26,691 nucleotides of DNA from an uncultured Prevotellaceae bacterium (lineage in GTDB: Bacteria > Bacteroidota > Bacteroidia > Bacteroidales > Bacteroidaceae): contig CALEPV010000007.1 of assembly GCA_937910905.1 (NCBI GenBank), forward strand, positions 1-26,691, given 5' to 3'. Below the pieces are notes generated by a model. The model saw only the letters and a program-made list of their open reading frames with translations, ran no database searches and had not been told where the DNA came from. The position numbers were made by a program, and so were the translations under genes. Below, in pieces: positions 7,584 through 14,055 of this stretch; position 1 is the first letter of the stretch; each line of letters opens with the position of its first letter.

Positions 7584-8915
7584 TCAGTTTGTGGTTTGTC
7601 CATTCAGCTTCACGCGCCACACATTGCTGCCGGCGGTGATGTATATGTAGTCGCCCATCACAGCGGCTGCCACAGCCTCGGTTGCGGCTTGTAGCTCGGC
7701 TGGTGCAGTGAGCTGTTCGGATGCCTTCCATGTGATGCCGTTGTCGCGGCTCACTCGTATATCGTTGTCTATGGCCAGCAACATGTTGTTGTAGGCCACG
7801 ATGTTGAGTCCTGCCGTAGTCTGCAGGGCGTATGGGTTGTCGCCTGTGGTGCTGAACAGTATCCACGGCTCTGTGCTGCCTTCGCGCAGGCTCCACACCG
7901 TGGCTGTCGCACCGGCTGTCTGCCCAGCCACCAGCACGCGGTCAGTGCCGTTGGTCTGCTGGTAGGCCACTGATGCTACGCTGGCTATCGGGTAGACGGC
8001 AAAGTCGTCGGATTCTATAGCCATCGGTTGCCAGTTCTGTCCGTCCTGACTGCTCACGATGGCTGTGTGCGGTGATGCAGCATCTGCGCCACGCTCGGCG
8101 GCATAGAGGGCTGTGGCAGAGGCAGCCAATAGTGTCAGCGGGCGTGCCGTGGGCACAGCGGCCCAGCTCACACCGTCGGCAGAACTGAGCAGATTGCCGT
8201 CGGCTGTCGTGGCATACAGCACATCGCTATATGACTGTACCGTGCGCGGGTCGATGCCGTCGGCATCTGTGCAGGGGCTTTCGGTCCACGTGTCGTCACT
8301 GGCTTTCGATGCCAGATACATGCAGCCGCTCTCGTCGAGGCTCATGGCCACGAGCGTGCCGTTGTGCTCCAGCAGGCGTGTGGACCTGCGGCTGGCGAGC
8401 ATGGAGGCTGCTGGCATCTGCTGCCAGGTGTAGGCATCAGGGTCGGCCTGAAGCACGGTCAGTGAGGCTGTGTAGTCGCGATAGCCGGAGCCGTCGGAGG
8501 CAAAGACGCGGAACAGTATGGGCGATGTGAAGTCCAGGCTGTCCTTCGACGAGTACAGCGACCAGCTGGTAGTGTCGGCAGCAGGGGCATACAACAGTCC
8601 CCCTTCAAAGCTGACTGTCACCAGAACGGCATTGACGCGTGTGCCGACAGGCAGCGGCGTGGCCGATGTGATAGTCTGGTTGAGCTGGTCAATCTGTAGC
8701 GGATAGTACGAACCGGTGAACGATACTGTGTATGTGGTGTCCTCGCCCGAAGCGGTGGTGGTTGTCACCGTGCGGCGCATTTGTCCCAATGAAATGGAAC
8801 TGATATAGCAATCGCTGCTTAATGTATAGTCATCGTCATCGTCGGACGAACACGAGTATAAGGCTACTGCGGCACACAGCAATACCGGCAGTATCTGATA
8901 TATGTATCTCTTCAT
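7584..8915 (-). CDS. DUF6242-like lipoprotein, first gene of the envelope operon
   Basis: This is a predicted outer-membrane lipoprotein of 443 residues when started at ATG 8915 (MKRYIYQILPVLLCAAVALY, then lipobox Cys22). A longer frame to 8957 would read through the promoter box, so I reject it. Just after the lipidated Cys comes SSDDDDD, an acidic stretch resembling the export signal of surface-exposed lipoproteins in Bacteroidota. The N-terminal third (about residues 30-140, from DCYISSISLGQMRRTV) is a beta-rich domain. The rest repeats kelch- or sialidase-like strands such as GVSWAAVPTARP, QDGQNWQPMAIES and DNGITWKASEQL, suggesting a beta-propeller. It matches my memory of the DUF6242 family, which often sits at the head of this operon in Bacteroidales; the exact function is not known. 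The next gene starts 9 bases after its stop. Confidence 0.82.
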   Translation of the reverse strand: MKRYIYQILPVLLCAAVALYSCSSDDDDDYTLSSDCYISSISLGQMRRTVTTTTASGEDTTYTVSFTGSYYPLQIDQLNQTITSATPLPVGTRVNAVLVTVSFEGGLLYAPAADTTSWSLYSSKDSLDFTSPILFRVFASDGSGYRDYTASLTVLQADPDAYTWQQMPAASMLASRRSTRLLEHNGTLVAMSLDESGCMYLASKASDDTWTESPCTDADGIDPRTVQSYSDVLYATTADGNLLSSADGVSWAAVPTARPLTLLAASATALYAAERGADAASPHTAIVSSQDGQNWQPMAIESDDFAVYPIASVASVAYQQTNGTDRVLVAGQTAGATATVWSLREGSTEPWILFSTTGDNPYALQTTAGLNIVAYNNMLLAIDNDIRVSRDNGITWKASEQLTAPAELQAATEAVAAAVMGDYIYITAGSNVWRVKLNGQTTN

Positions 8916-8936
8916 TGCACGCAATCTAAGCGGCTG

Positions 8937-8944
8937 CAAAGGTA
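8937..8944 (-). promoter_or_regulatory. Bacteroidota -7 promoter box for the envelope operon
   Basis: The minus strand reads TACCTTTG, a perfect match to the TAnnTTTG -7 box, 21 bases before the chosen ATG of the DUF6242 gene. A convincing -33 TTTG at the usual 19-21 base spacing is not seen; the nearest CAA/TTG is about 26 bases upstream. The box probably drives the whole run to argC, as no other clear promoter is visible in that run. Confidence 0.55.
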
Positions 8945-8997
8945 GGCATTCTCTCAAAGCTAATGAAGTGCAAGGCTTCGAAAGTTGCGCTTACTCA

Positions 8998-9022
8998 CGC
9001 GTTATTATGAATTGTTAACGCG
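8998..9022. other. Short inverted repeat in the gene-free stretch before ribD
   Basis: Arms CGCGTTA (8998-9004) and TAACGCG (9016-9022) flank an 11-base AT-rich loop. It lies downstream of the ribD stop on the minus strand but is not followed by a T-tract, so a terminator role is weak; an operator is equally possible. Confidence 0.3.
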
Positions 9023-9077
9023 CGAGGCCTGCCGTTTTAGCATTGTTATACGTACTTTACGCTGTGCAGCAGTATAA

Positions 9078-9165
9078 GTTGCACCGTGCTGCAGCAATCG
9101 TTGCACCGCGGTGGAGAGGTCGCTGCACCGTGCTGCAACGATTGCTGGACCGCGGTGCAACTATT
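9078..9165. repeat. Four-copy 22-bp tandem repeat forming a long imperfect hairpin
   Basis: Four units of exactly 22 bases start at 9078, 9100, 9122 and 9144. They share the head G(T/C)TG(C/G)ACCG, then alternate TGCTGCA (units 1 and 3) and CGGTG (units 2 and 4). As a whole the block is also an inverted repeat: 9077-9116 pairs with 9123-9162 (34 of 40 positions by hand count, including a perfect 14-base arm CAGCAATCGTTGCA at 9092-9105 against 9134-9147) with a 6-base loop. The repeat fills the gap between ribD and the promoter of the envelope operon; the remainder of 8916-9182 holds only the -7 box and a short inverted repeat. It has the look of a dispersed palindromic element, but copies elsewhere cannot be checked here. 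Confidence 0.8.
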
Positions 9166-9182
9166 GAGTCGTAAAGCAGGGG

Positions 9183-10121
9183 CTATCGGGTGACCACTGT
9201 CAGCTTATTGCCGCCACGCAGTGTTCGGGTGGTCATGCGGGCTTCAGCAAGTGGCAAAGTGGGTGCCGGCACGCCGTCGGCCAGCGTGATGCAGGATGTC
9301 TCGATGCGTACTTCGTCCCACAATCCGGCATTGATGAACGACTGTAGGGTCTGCCGTCCGCCCTCTACAAGCAGCGACTGCACGTTCCGCTCGTAGAGCT
9401 GCCGTAGCAGTGACGGTATGTCGGTCTGGTGGGTGAGCACTATGCGCTGCGGCGAATCGCCTGCCCAGCGACGTGTGGTGAGCGACGGAGCGTCGAGTTC
9501 CCACGTGCGGCGCCCAATGAGTATGGCCTGATGTGTGGCCCGCATACGGTGCACGAGCATCTGTGTGAACGGGGTAGAGAAGTGTGTCGGTTCGCCATCG
9601 CTGCGGCTGTTGCGCTGACGGTCGATGTATCCGTCTGCGCTCTGTGCCCACTTGAGTGTTATCCAGGGACGTTGCAGGGTGTGCATGGTGAAGAACTTGC
9701 GGTTCAAAGCCTTGCACTCCTGCTCCAGTAGGCCCACCGTCACCTCGATACCTGCCTCGCGTAGTATGGCTATGCCGCGGCCCTGAACCTTTGCGAAGGG
9801 GTCCACACACCCTACTACCACGCGGCGGAAGCCTGTCTCGGCCAGCAGCTTGGCGCATGGAGGCGTCTTGCCGTAGTGGGCGCAGGGTTCCAGACAGACG
9901 TAGATGGTAGCTTCTTTCAGTAGCGGAACATCCTCTGGACGTACCGACCTGACGGCATTCACCTCGGCATGGGCCTGCCCGCACCTGCGGTGCCAGCCTT
10001 CGCCAATGATTCTTCCGTCGTGCACAATCACGGCGCCTACCATAGGGTTGGGAGCTGCATGAAGTTCGCCAAGGCGTGCCAGCTGGAGGCATCGCTGCAT
10101 GTATAGTTCATCTGTTGTCAC
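9183..10121 (-). CDS. ribD: Bifunctional riboflavin biosynthesis protein RibD (deaminase-reductase)
   Basis: RibD deaminates diaminohydroxyphosphoribosylaminopyrimidine and then reduces the ribosyl side chain, two early steps of riboflavin synthesis. The 312-residue length is slightly short but covers both domains. The N-terminal deaminase (about 1-145) has the zinc-site motifs HAE (His51, Glu53) and PCAHYGKTPPC (Cys80, Cys89), with the proton-donor Glu53. The C-terminal reductase (about 150-312) starts at RPWITLKWAQSADGYI and includes AILIGRRTWELDAPSLT and SLLVEGGRQTLQSF, the NADPH/substrate strands. The start MTTDELYMQRCLQLA is the usual family opening. It is transcribed divergently from prmC across a 56-base gap, a neighbour relation I have seen in other Bacteroidales. 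No clear minus-strand promoter box is seen in that gap. Confidence 0.96.
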   Translation of the reverse strand: MTTDELYMQRCLQLARLGELHAAPNPMVGAVIVHDGRIIGEGWHRRCGQAHAEVNAVRSVRPEDVPLLKEATIYVCLEPCAHYGKTPPCAKLLAETGFRRVVVGCVDPFAKVQGRGIAILREAGIEVTVGLLEQECKALNRKFFTMHTLQRPWITLKWAQSADGYIDRQRNSRSDGEPTHFSTPFTQMLVHRMRATHQAILIGRRTWELDAPSLTTRRWAGDSPQRIVLTHQTDIPSLLRQLYERNVQSLLVEGGRQTLQSFINAGLWDEVRIETSCITLADGVPAPTLPLAEARMTTRTLRGGNKLTVVTR

Positions 10122-10125
10122 CGAA

Positions 10126-10153
10126 TTATCAGTTGTGATTTGTGATTTATCTA
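10126..10153. repeat. 7-bp-period array in the ribD-prmC divergent gap
   Basis: Four consecutive heptamers read TTATCAG, TTGTGAT, TTGTGAT and TTATCTA; the middle two are identical and all four start with TT. The array overlaps the proposed -33 element of prmC. It is short but matches the period seen at other junctions in the window. Confidence 0.5.
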
Positions 10154-10173
10154 CTCTGAAATGCCTACCTTTG
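10139..10173 (+). promoter_or_regulatory. Bacteroidota-type promoter for prmC, very close to its start codon
   Basis: TTTG at 10139-10142 and TACCTTTG at 10166-10173 match the -33 and -7 boxes, separated by 23 bases (at the long end of the usual range). The -7 box ends only 4 bases before the ATG at 10178, so transcription would begin at or next to the start codon, implying a leaderless or nearly leaderless mRNA. Confidence 0.55.
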
Positions 10174-10177
10174 TGGC

Positions 10178-11032
10178 ATGGATTACAGGATGTTGGTCAA
10201 CGCATTGATGCCCCGTGTGGGGGCGGGTGAGGCCCGGGCCATTGCGCGAATGGTCCTGGACGAGTGCTTTGGCTTGTCGCAGACCGACCTGCTGCTGGGC
10301 CGCGACTCACAGCTGTCCTCTGCCGATCACGACAGGCTGGCGCAGATTGCCTCGCGCCTTGTGGCTGGCGAGCCGGTGCAGTATGTTCTGGGCAGCTGCA
10401 CATTCTGTGGCCATAGGTTACGCGTCACGACAGACGTGCTGATTCCACGGCCTGAGACGGAGGAGCTGGTGGCGTGGGTGCTTGCTGGTTGCGAGGCTAT
10501 TGCCAGCACTGGCCATGCTCCCACCGTAGTAGACCTCTGTACGGGCAGCGGTGCCATAGCCGTTGCCGTGGCTGCCGCTATGCCGTCGGCGCGGGTCGTT
10601 GCTGCCGAAATCAGTGCGCCTGCGCTGAGCATCGCACGAGAAAACGCCGCTTCGGTGGGCGTCCGTGTGGACTTCGTGCAGCTTGATGTACTCGACACGG
10701 CAGCGGCTATTGCATCCTTGCCACAGGCAGACATCATCGTGAGCAATCCGCCGTATGTCCGCGCCTCTGAGGCCACGACAATGGATGCCGCCGTGCTGGA
10801 GCATGAACCGCATCTGGCACTGTTCGTGCCCGACGACGATGCCCTGCGTTTCTACCGTGCCATCGCACAGATAGCCAGCGGTAGATTGGCTGCGGACGGC
10901 GCGGTCTTTGTGGAGATTAACTCCTATCTTGCTGCCGATACAGCGCGTCTGTTCCGCGAGCAGGGTTTCGGTCGCGTGGAGCTGCGTCAGGACCAGTTCG
11001 GCCGCGACCGTATGTTGCGTATCTATCGGTGA
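10178..11032 (+). CDS. prmC: Release factor glutamine methyltransferase PrmC (HemK family)
   Basis: PrmC uses S-adenosylmethionine to N5-methylate the GGQ glutamine of peptide release factors RF1 and RF2, raising termination efficiency. The 284 residues match the family. An N-terminal helical domain (1-75) binds the release factor; the methyltransferase core follows. Motifs are IPRPETEEL (89-97), the SAM-binding VVDLCTGSGAIAVAVA (117-132), and the catalytic SNPPYV (189-194), which recognises the glutamine side chain. The start at 10178 is preferred over Met5 or Met11 because the N-terminal helix would otherwise be shorter than in relatives, although the promoter leaves almost no leader. The gene is alone on the plus strand. 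Its last 10 bases overlap the end of the convergent glycosyltransferase gene, leaving no room for a conventional terminator between them. Confidence 0.95.
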   Translation: MDYRMLVNALMPRVGAGEARAIARMVLDECFGLSQTDLLLGRDSQLSSADHDRLAQIASRLVAGEPVQYVLGSCTFCGHRLRVTTDVLIPRPETEELVAWVLAGCEAIASTGHAPTVVDLCTGSGAIAVAVAAAMPSARVVAAEISAPALSIARENAASVGVRVDFVQLDVLDTAAAIASLPQADIIVSNPPYVRASEATTMDAAVLEHEPHLALFVPDDDALRFYRAIAQIASGRLAADGAVFVEINSYLAADTARLFREQGFGRVELRQDQFGRDRMLRIYR

Positions 11033-11988
11033 AAGCGCTTGTATATCCAGCGCACCACTTTGCCTAGCGGAGTGTATGCTATGCCCCAGTCGCGGATGGC
11101 CTCGGCAAAGGCTTGCTCTATGCGCAGGTCAAGCTCCGGCTGGCGTCTGGTCAGACGCACGGCGCGGTTCAGCGGCTGGCGGTCATAGGTGTAGCGCATC
11201 AGCAGTGGTGAGTTGGCCAGCTGGCTGAAGTGTGTGCCCTGCCGCAGCCCGATGTTGCGGGTCATGGTGTGAGCAGGGGTCAGGCATAATCCGGCAGCGC
11301 GGTGTATGGCAATCTCCCAGCAGATGTCCCACGGAATGGGGGAGCGGTCGGCATGGTACAGGCACGGGAACGCACCGCCGTACTCTATCTGGCTGATATC
11401 GTCAGCAGTCAGCTCTGCGAGTGCCTCATCGCGGCTCTGGTAGTGGTGGAAATACTTCTGCCAGCGGTCGCGCCATGTGGCCCATCCCCACCCAGCCATG
11501 TGGCGGGTGAAGTAGGTGTCGTCGCTTGCCGGAAGCCAGTCGGGGTGGTCGGCCAGCAGGTCGAGGTGCGTGAAGCCGCTGATGTGCATCACTCGCGGCT
11601 CGTCGCGGTAGAGCTCCAGGGCTTCGTTGACATACCGCAGGAAGTAGGGCGACGTGCAAATGTCATCCTCCAGCACTATTACAGCCTCGTGCTGCTGCAG
11701 TACCTCGGCTATGCCTTCCACCACGTTGCGCTCCAGATAGTAGTTCGTCTCGCGCTCCACGATGGTCATGCTGCGCAGTACGTGTGTCCGTTCCACTTCG
11801 GTCTTGCACTCGTGCAACATGCTCCGGACTTCGTTCACCATGCGCCATGAAGCTTCGTCCTTGCCGCCATCGGCATAGACGTATAGGTCTGTCTCCGCTG
11901 CCAGCTCGTTGGCCACGAGATGGCGGAGAGTCTCACGTGCGTTGTCGGCACGGTTGTAGACGAACATTATTACCGGGGCCTTGTCCAT
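11023..11988 (-). CDS. Glycosyltransferase, GT-A fold, last gene of a glycan module
   Basis: This is a predicted cytoplasmic glycosyltransferase of 321 residues. It begins MDKAPVIMFVYNRADNARET, the first strand and nucleotide-binding turn of GT-A (family 2-like or GNT-I-like) enzymes. The metal-binding acidic motif is VIVLEDDI (Glu107-Asp109), followed by SPYFLRYVNEAL. A second conserved region, HMAGWGWATWRDRWQKY (near residue 165-180), is typical of bacterial proteins annotated as sugar transferases of this type. No transmembrane helix is visible. The donor and acceptor cannot be read from sequence. It begins 2 bases after the licD stop, so it is translated with that module, and it ends overlapping prmC by 10 bases on the other strand. 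Membership in a surface-glycan pathway is inference from the neighbours. Confidence 0.88.
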   Translation of the reverse strand: MDKAPVIMFVYNRADNARETLRHLVANELAAETDLYVYADGGKDEASWRMVNEVRSMLHECKTEVERTHVLRSMTIVERETNYYLERNVVEGIAEVLQQHEAVIVLEDDICTSPYFLRYVNEALELYRDEPRVMHISGFTHLDLLADHPDWLPASDDTYFTRHMAGWGWATWRDRWQKYFHHYQSRDEALAELTADDISQIEYGGAFPCLYHADRSPIPWDICWEIAIHRAAGLCLTPAHTMTRNIGLRQGTHFSQLANSPLLMRYTYDRQPLNRAVRLTRRQPELDLRIEQAFAEAIRDWGIAYTPLGKVVRWIYKRFHR

Positions 11989-11990
11989 TG

Positions 11991-12791
11991 TCAGTCGTCG
12001 ATTGTCAGGGTGCTGCTGTGCTGATGCAGAGTGTCGAGGTCTGGCAGACGCATGTAGTCGCCGAACTTGCCTTTCAAGTAGGCATCGCAGTCGTGGGGCA
12101 CGGGGAACGGGTGGCCTTCAAACTCCTGCTGCTTCAGTGGGAACATATATGAGTCGAGACGCACGTCATCGTATGGTATGCCGAAGGAGTAGCGTATCTT
12201 CCTCGTGGGTAGCAGGCGTGATATGGCGCGCAGCAGCGGAAACACGAGCCTCTCGTTCAGCCGGTATATGCGGCGCACACGGCGGCGTGCTATGTCATCG
12301 CTGAGGTCGGTGCGCTTCAGCACCTTGTAGCAGCGGCCCAGTGTACGGCACGATACCCACCGCAGACACTGCGGTATTCGCTCCATTGGGAAGATGTCGA
12401 TGTAGATGCCCTGCATGTCGAAGATGCGGTCGTAGCGGTTTGTCTCCTCCAGATGGCTGCGGCTATCGCGCAGTTTGGCATAGGCATAGAAGTAGCCGCC
12501 ATCGGTGTCGGGCGTCTGTAGTTGCAGGTTGTCGGGTAGCTCTTTGGGCAGTATCTTCAGAAGCCGCTCGTAGTCGGGCCGCATCATCTCCACGTCAAGG
12601 TCGTCGTCCCAGGGTATGTAGCCTCCGTGACGTACCACTCCCAGCAGTGTGCCTGCGCACAGCCAATACTGAATGTTGTGGCGGCGACAGATATCGTCCA
12701 GCACTAGCAGCATCTCCGTCATGCGGTTCTGCTGGCGGCGCAACAGCGACCCTTCGGGGTTGAATCGCTCGCGCAGGTATGTCTGGTCCAT
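11991..12791 (-). CDS. LicD family phosphotransferase
   Basis: LicD proteins transfer a phosphorylated group such as phosphocholine or a phospho-alditol from a CDP-activated donor to a surface glycan. The 266-residue protein has the family core: YWLCAGTLLGVVRHGGYIPW followed by DDDLDVEMM (Asp62-64, Asp66), the nucleotidyltransferase-fold metal site, and later FDMQGIYIDIFPMERIP, where the IDIFP segment is diagnostic. The C-terminal region contains FGIPYDDVRLDSYMFPLKQ and GDYMRLPD, the usual LicD ending. It lies between the SDR gene (12 bases upstream) and the glycosyltransferase (2 bases downstream). With the TagD-like cytidylyltransferase two genes earlier, a CDP-linked donor made in the same operon is the natural guess; its chemical identity is not visible. 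Confidence 0.93.
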   Translation of the reverse strand: MDQTYLRERFNPEGSLLRRQQNRMTEMLLVLDDICRRHNIQYWLCAGTLLGVVRHGGYIPWDDDLDVEMMRPDYERLLKILPKELPDNLQLQTPDTDGGYFYAYAKLRDSRSHLEETNRYDRIFDMQGIYIDIFPMERIPQCLRWVSCRTLGRCYKVLKRTDLSDDIARRRVRRIYRLNERLVFPLLRAISRLLPTRKIRYSFGIPYDDVRLDSYMFPLKQQEFEGHPFPVPHDCDAYLKGKFGDYMRLPDLDTLHQHSSTLTIDD

Positions 12792-12803
12792 ATTATTAGT
12801 TAA

Positions 12804-13553
12804 TTACTTGTTGCTGTGTTTCAGCCTCTCTAACTTGTATTCGTAGCTGTGGCGACCCTCGGCACGGAAGTCGGCGTGGGCGCGTTCCAGCACGGTGCGG
12901 TACACCTCGTCGTACTGCGGAATGAATAGGTCATCGCGGGCATCAAGGTGGCTTATGACCTCGCGTGCCAGCGGCTCCACGGTGCTGACCACTGTCTCTG
13001 CGCCGTCGAACGACGTGCCGTTGATGTTGCCTGGCGAGACGTTGAGTACGCGGTTGGTTGTGCCTGCCTGTTCCAGCTCCACGTTGATGCTCTCTATGAA
13101 GATGCGCAGGGCAGCCTTGGTAGCAGCATATACGGAGAAGAACGGCGAACTCATGTAGCCAGCTATGCTCACCATCACTCCGCAGCGGAACGGCTCGGAC
13201 GACAGCAGACGGCTGTAGAAGCGGTGTATGAGTCGCAAGGCGGGGATGGTATTCACGGCGAAGCTGCTGGTGATGAGGTCCTCCGGTGTATCAACGAAGA
13301 GTGCCAGACTACCGAATCCGGCGGTAATCATCAGCGTGTCGATATCGGCAAAGCGGTCGAAGAAGCTGTAGTCGGGGCTGGTGACATCGAAGCGATGCAC
13401 CTGCATCTTGGGCAGCAGGTATGCAGCTGGTACATCGGCTTTGTCCACGATGTGCACCACTTCGGTGCTGTCGTCGCTGGCCATCAGCACGGCTATGGCC
13501 AGACCTATGCCGTTGGCTCCGCCCACTATGAGTGCTCTGTGTCGCTGCTCCAT
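12804..13553 (-). CDS. Short-chain dehydrogenase/reductase of the glycan module
   Basis: This is an SDR-family NAD(P)-dependent oxidoreductase of 249 residues, the classical length. The cofactor loop is GGANGIGLAI (residues 11-20). The catalytic triad positions fit: Ser129 in VMVSIAGYMSS, Tyr142 and Lys146 in VYAATKAALR, with Asn101 in the AVNTIPAL helix and NVSPGNINGTSFDG downstream, the usual substrate-loop start. The substrate is unknown. Its position between a TagD-like cytidylyltransferase (8 bases upstream) and LicD (12 bases downstream) suggests reduction of a sugar or sugar phosphate to an alditol before or after CDP activation, by analogy with TarJ/TarI ribitol systems, though TarJ belongs to a different dehydrogenase family. 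That assignment is inference; the enzyme class is firm. Confidence 0.9.
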   Translation of the reverse strand: MEQRHRALIVGGANGIGLAIAVLMASDDSTEVVHIVDKADVPAAYLLPKMQVHRFDVTSPDYSFFDRFADIDTLMITAGFGSLALFVDTPEDLITSSFAVNTIPALRLIHRFYSRLLSSEPFRCGVMVSIAGYMSSPFFSVYAATKAALRIFIESINVELEQAGTTNRVLNVSPGNINGTSFDGAETVVSTVEPLAREVISHLDARDDLFIPQYDEVYRTVLERAHADFRAEGRHSYEYKLERLKHSNK

Positions 13554-13561
13554 ACGGGTGC

Positions 13562-14020
13562 TTATTTCACTGTTATGTCGGGGTTGACGCGCGCCTCCAC
13601 CTTAGCCTTCATCTCGTTGTAGCTGTTCAGTATCTCCTGCTTGATGCTGCTGGAGCTGACGCCATCGCCGTAGGGGAAATAGAACACCGCCACGCCGAGC
13701 TCCTTCAGGTAGTCGTACTTGCCCTCCCAGTCGTCGCCCACTACGAACACGTCGATGTTCAGCTTGCGAACGATGTCGGTGTGGTCGAGGGTGTGCTGGG
13801 GTATTACTACGTCAGGGTACTTGAGTGCCTCGATGATAGCCAGCCGTTCCTCAAAGGGTATGACAGGCGGCCGTTTGTAGCTGCACACCAACTCGTCGGT
13901 GCTGACACCCACGATGAGTGTCTCTCCCAAGCCACGGGCGTACTTAATCATCTTCAAGTGGTTGCTGTGGAACATGTCGAATGTCCCGGATGTATATACT
14001 ACTGTCTTGCCGTTGTACAT
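13562..14020 (-). CDS. TagD-like cytidylyl/adenylyltransferase with altered HxGH motif
   Basis: This nucleotidyltransferase of the cytidylyltransferase-like fold (152 residues, near the 130-150 norm) probably couples CTP to an alditol phosphate such as glycerol 3-phosphate. The opening VVYTSGTFDMFHSNHLKMIK carries the first catalytic motif as His18-Ser-Asn-His21, where the family norm is HxGH. Asp24-type segments follow as IVGVSTDELVCSYKRPPVIPFEERL, and VFVVGDDWEGKYDYLK is the usual GxDW region. The C-terminal motif, normally R-x-x-GIS(T/S)T, appears as YGDGVSSSSIKQEIL. Both changes keep the histidines and the Ser-rich loop. It is the first gene of the tight module (8 bases before the SDR) and follows the C1 peptidase by 33 bases. 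Whether it uses CTP or ATP and on what substrate is not decidable here. Confidence 0.87.
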   Translation of the reverse strand: MYNGKTVVYTSGTFDMFHSNHLKMIKYARGLGETLIVGVSTDELVCSYKRPPVIPFEERLAIIEALKYPDVVIPQHTLDHTDIVRKLNIDVFVVGDDWEGKYDYLKELGVAVFYFPYGDGVSSSSIKQEILNSYNEMKAKVEARVNPDITVK

Positions 14021-14027
14021 GGTCGTT

Positions 14028-14055
14028 ATATAAAATGTATGATGTGGAATGTGTC
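14028..14055. repeat. 7-bp-period array between the C1 peptidase and the cytidylyltransferase
   Basis: The junction reads as heptamers ATATAAA, ATGTATG, ATGTGGA and ATGTGTC; the last three share ATGT at a fixed 7-base step. The final unit runs into the stop codon region of the upstream peptidase gene (stop at 14054-14056). It occupies most of the 33-base gap. Confidence 0.45.

Noticed and set aside
8998..9022. Rho-independent terminator for ribD
   Set aside because: The 7-base stem has an 11-base loop and no T-tract on the minus strand after it.
9078..9165. tRNA or small structured RNA gene
   Set aside because: No cloverleaf, no TTCGA-type arm and no promoter box; the symmetry fits a repeat element better.
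9244..10092. 282-residue open frame in another frame of ribD
   Set aside because: Arg-, Pro- and His-rich composition without domains; ribD in the overlapping frame is complete and canonical.
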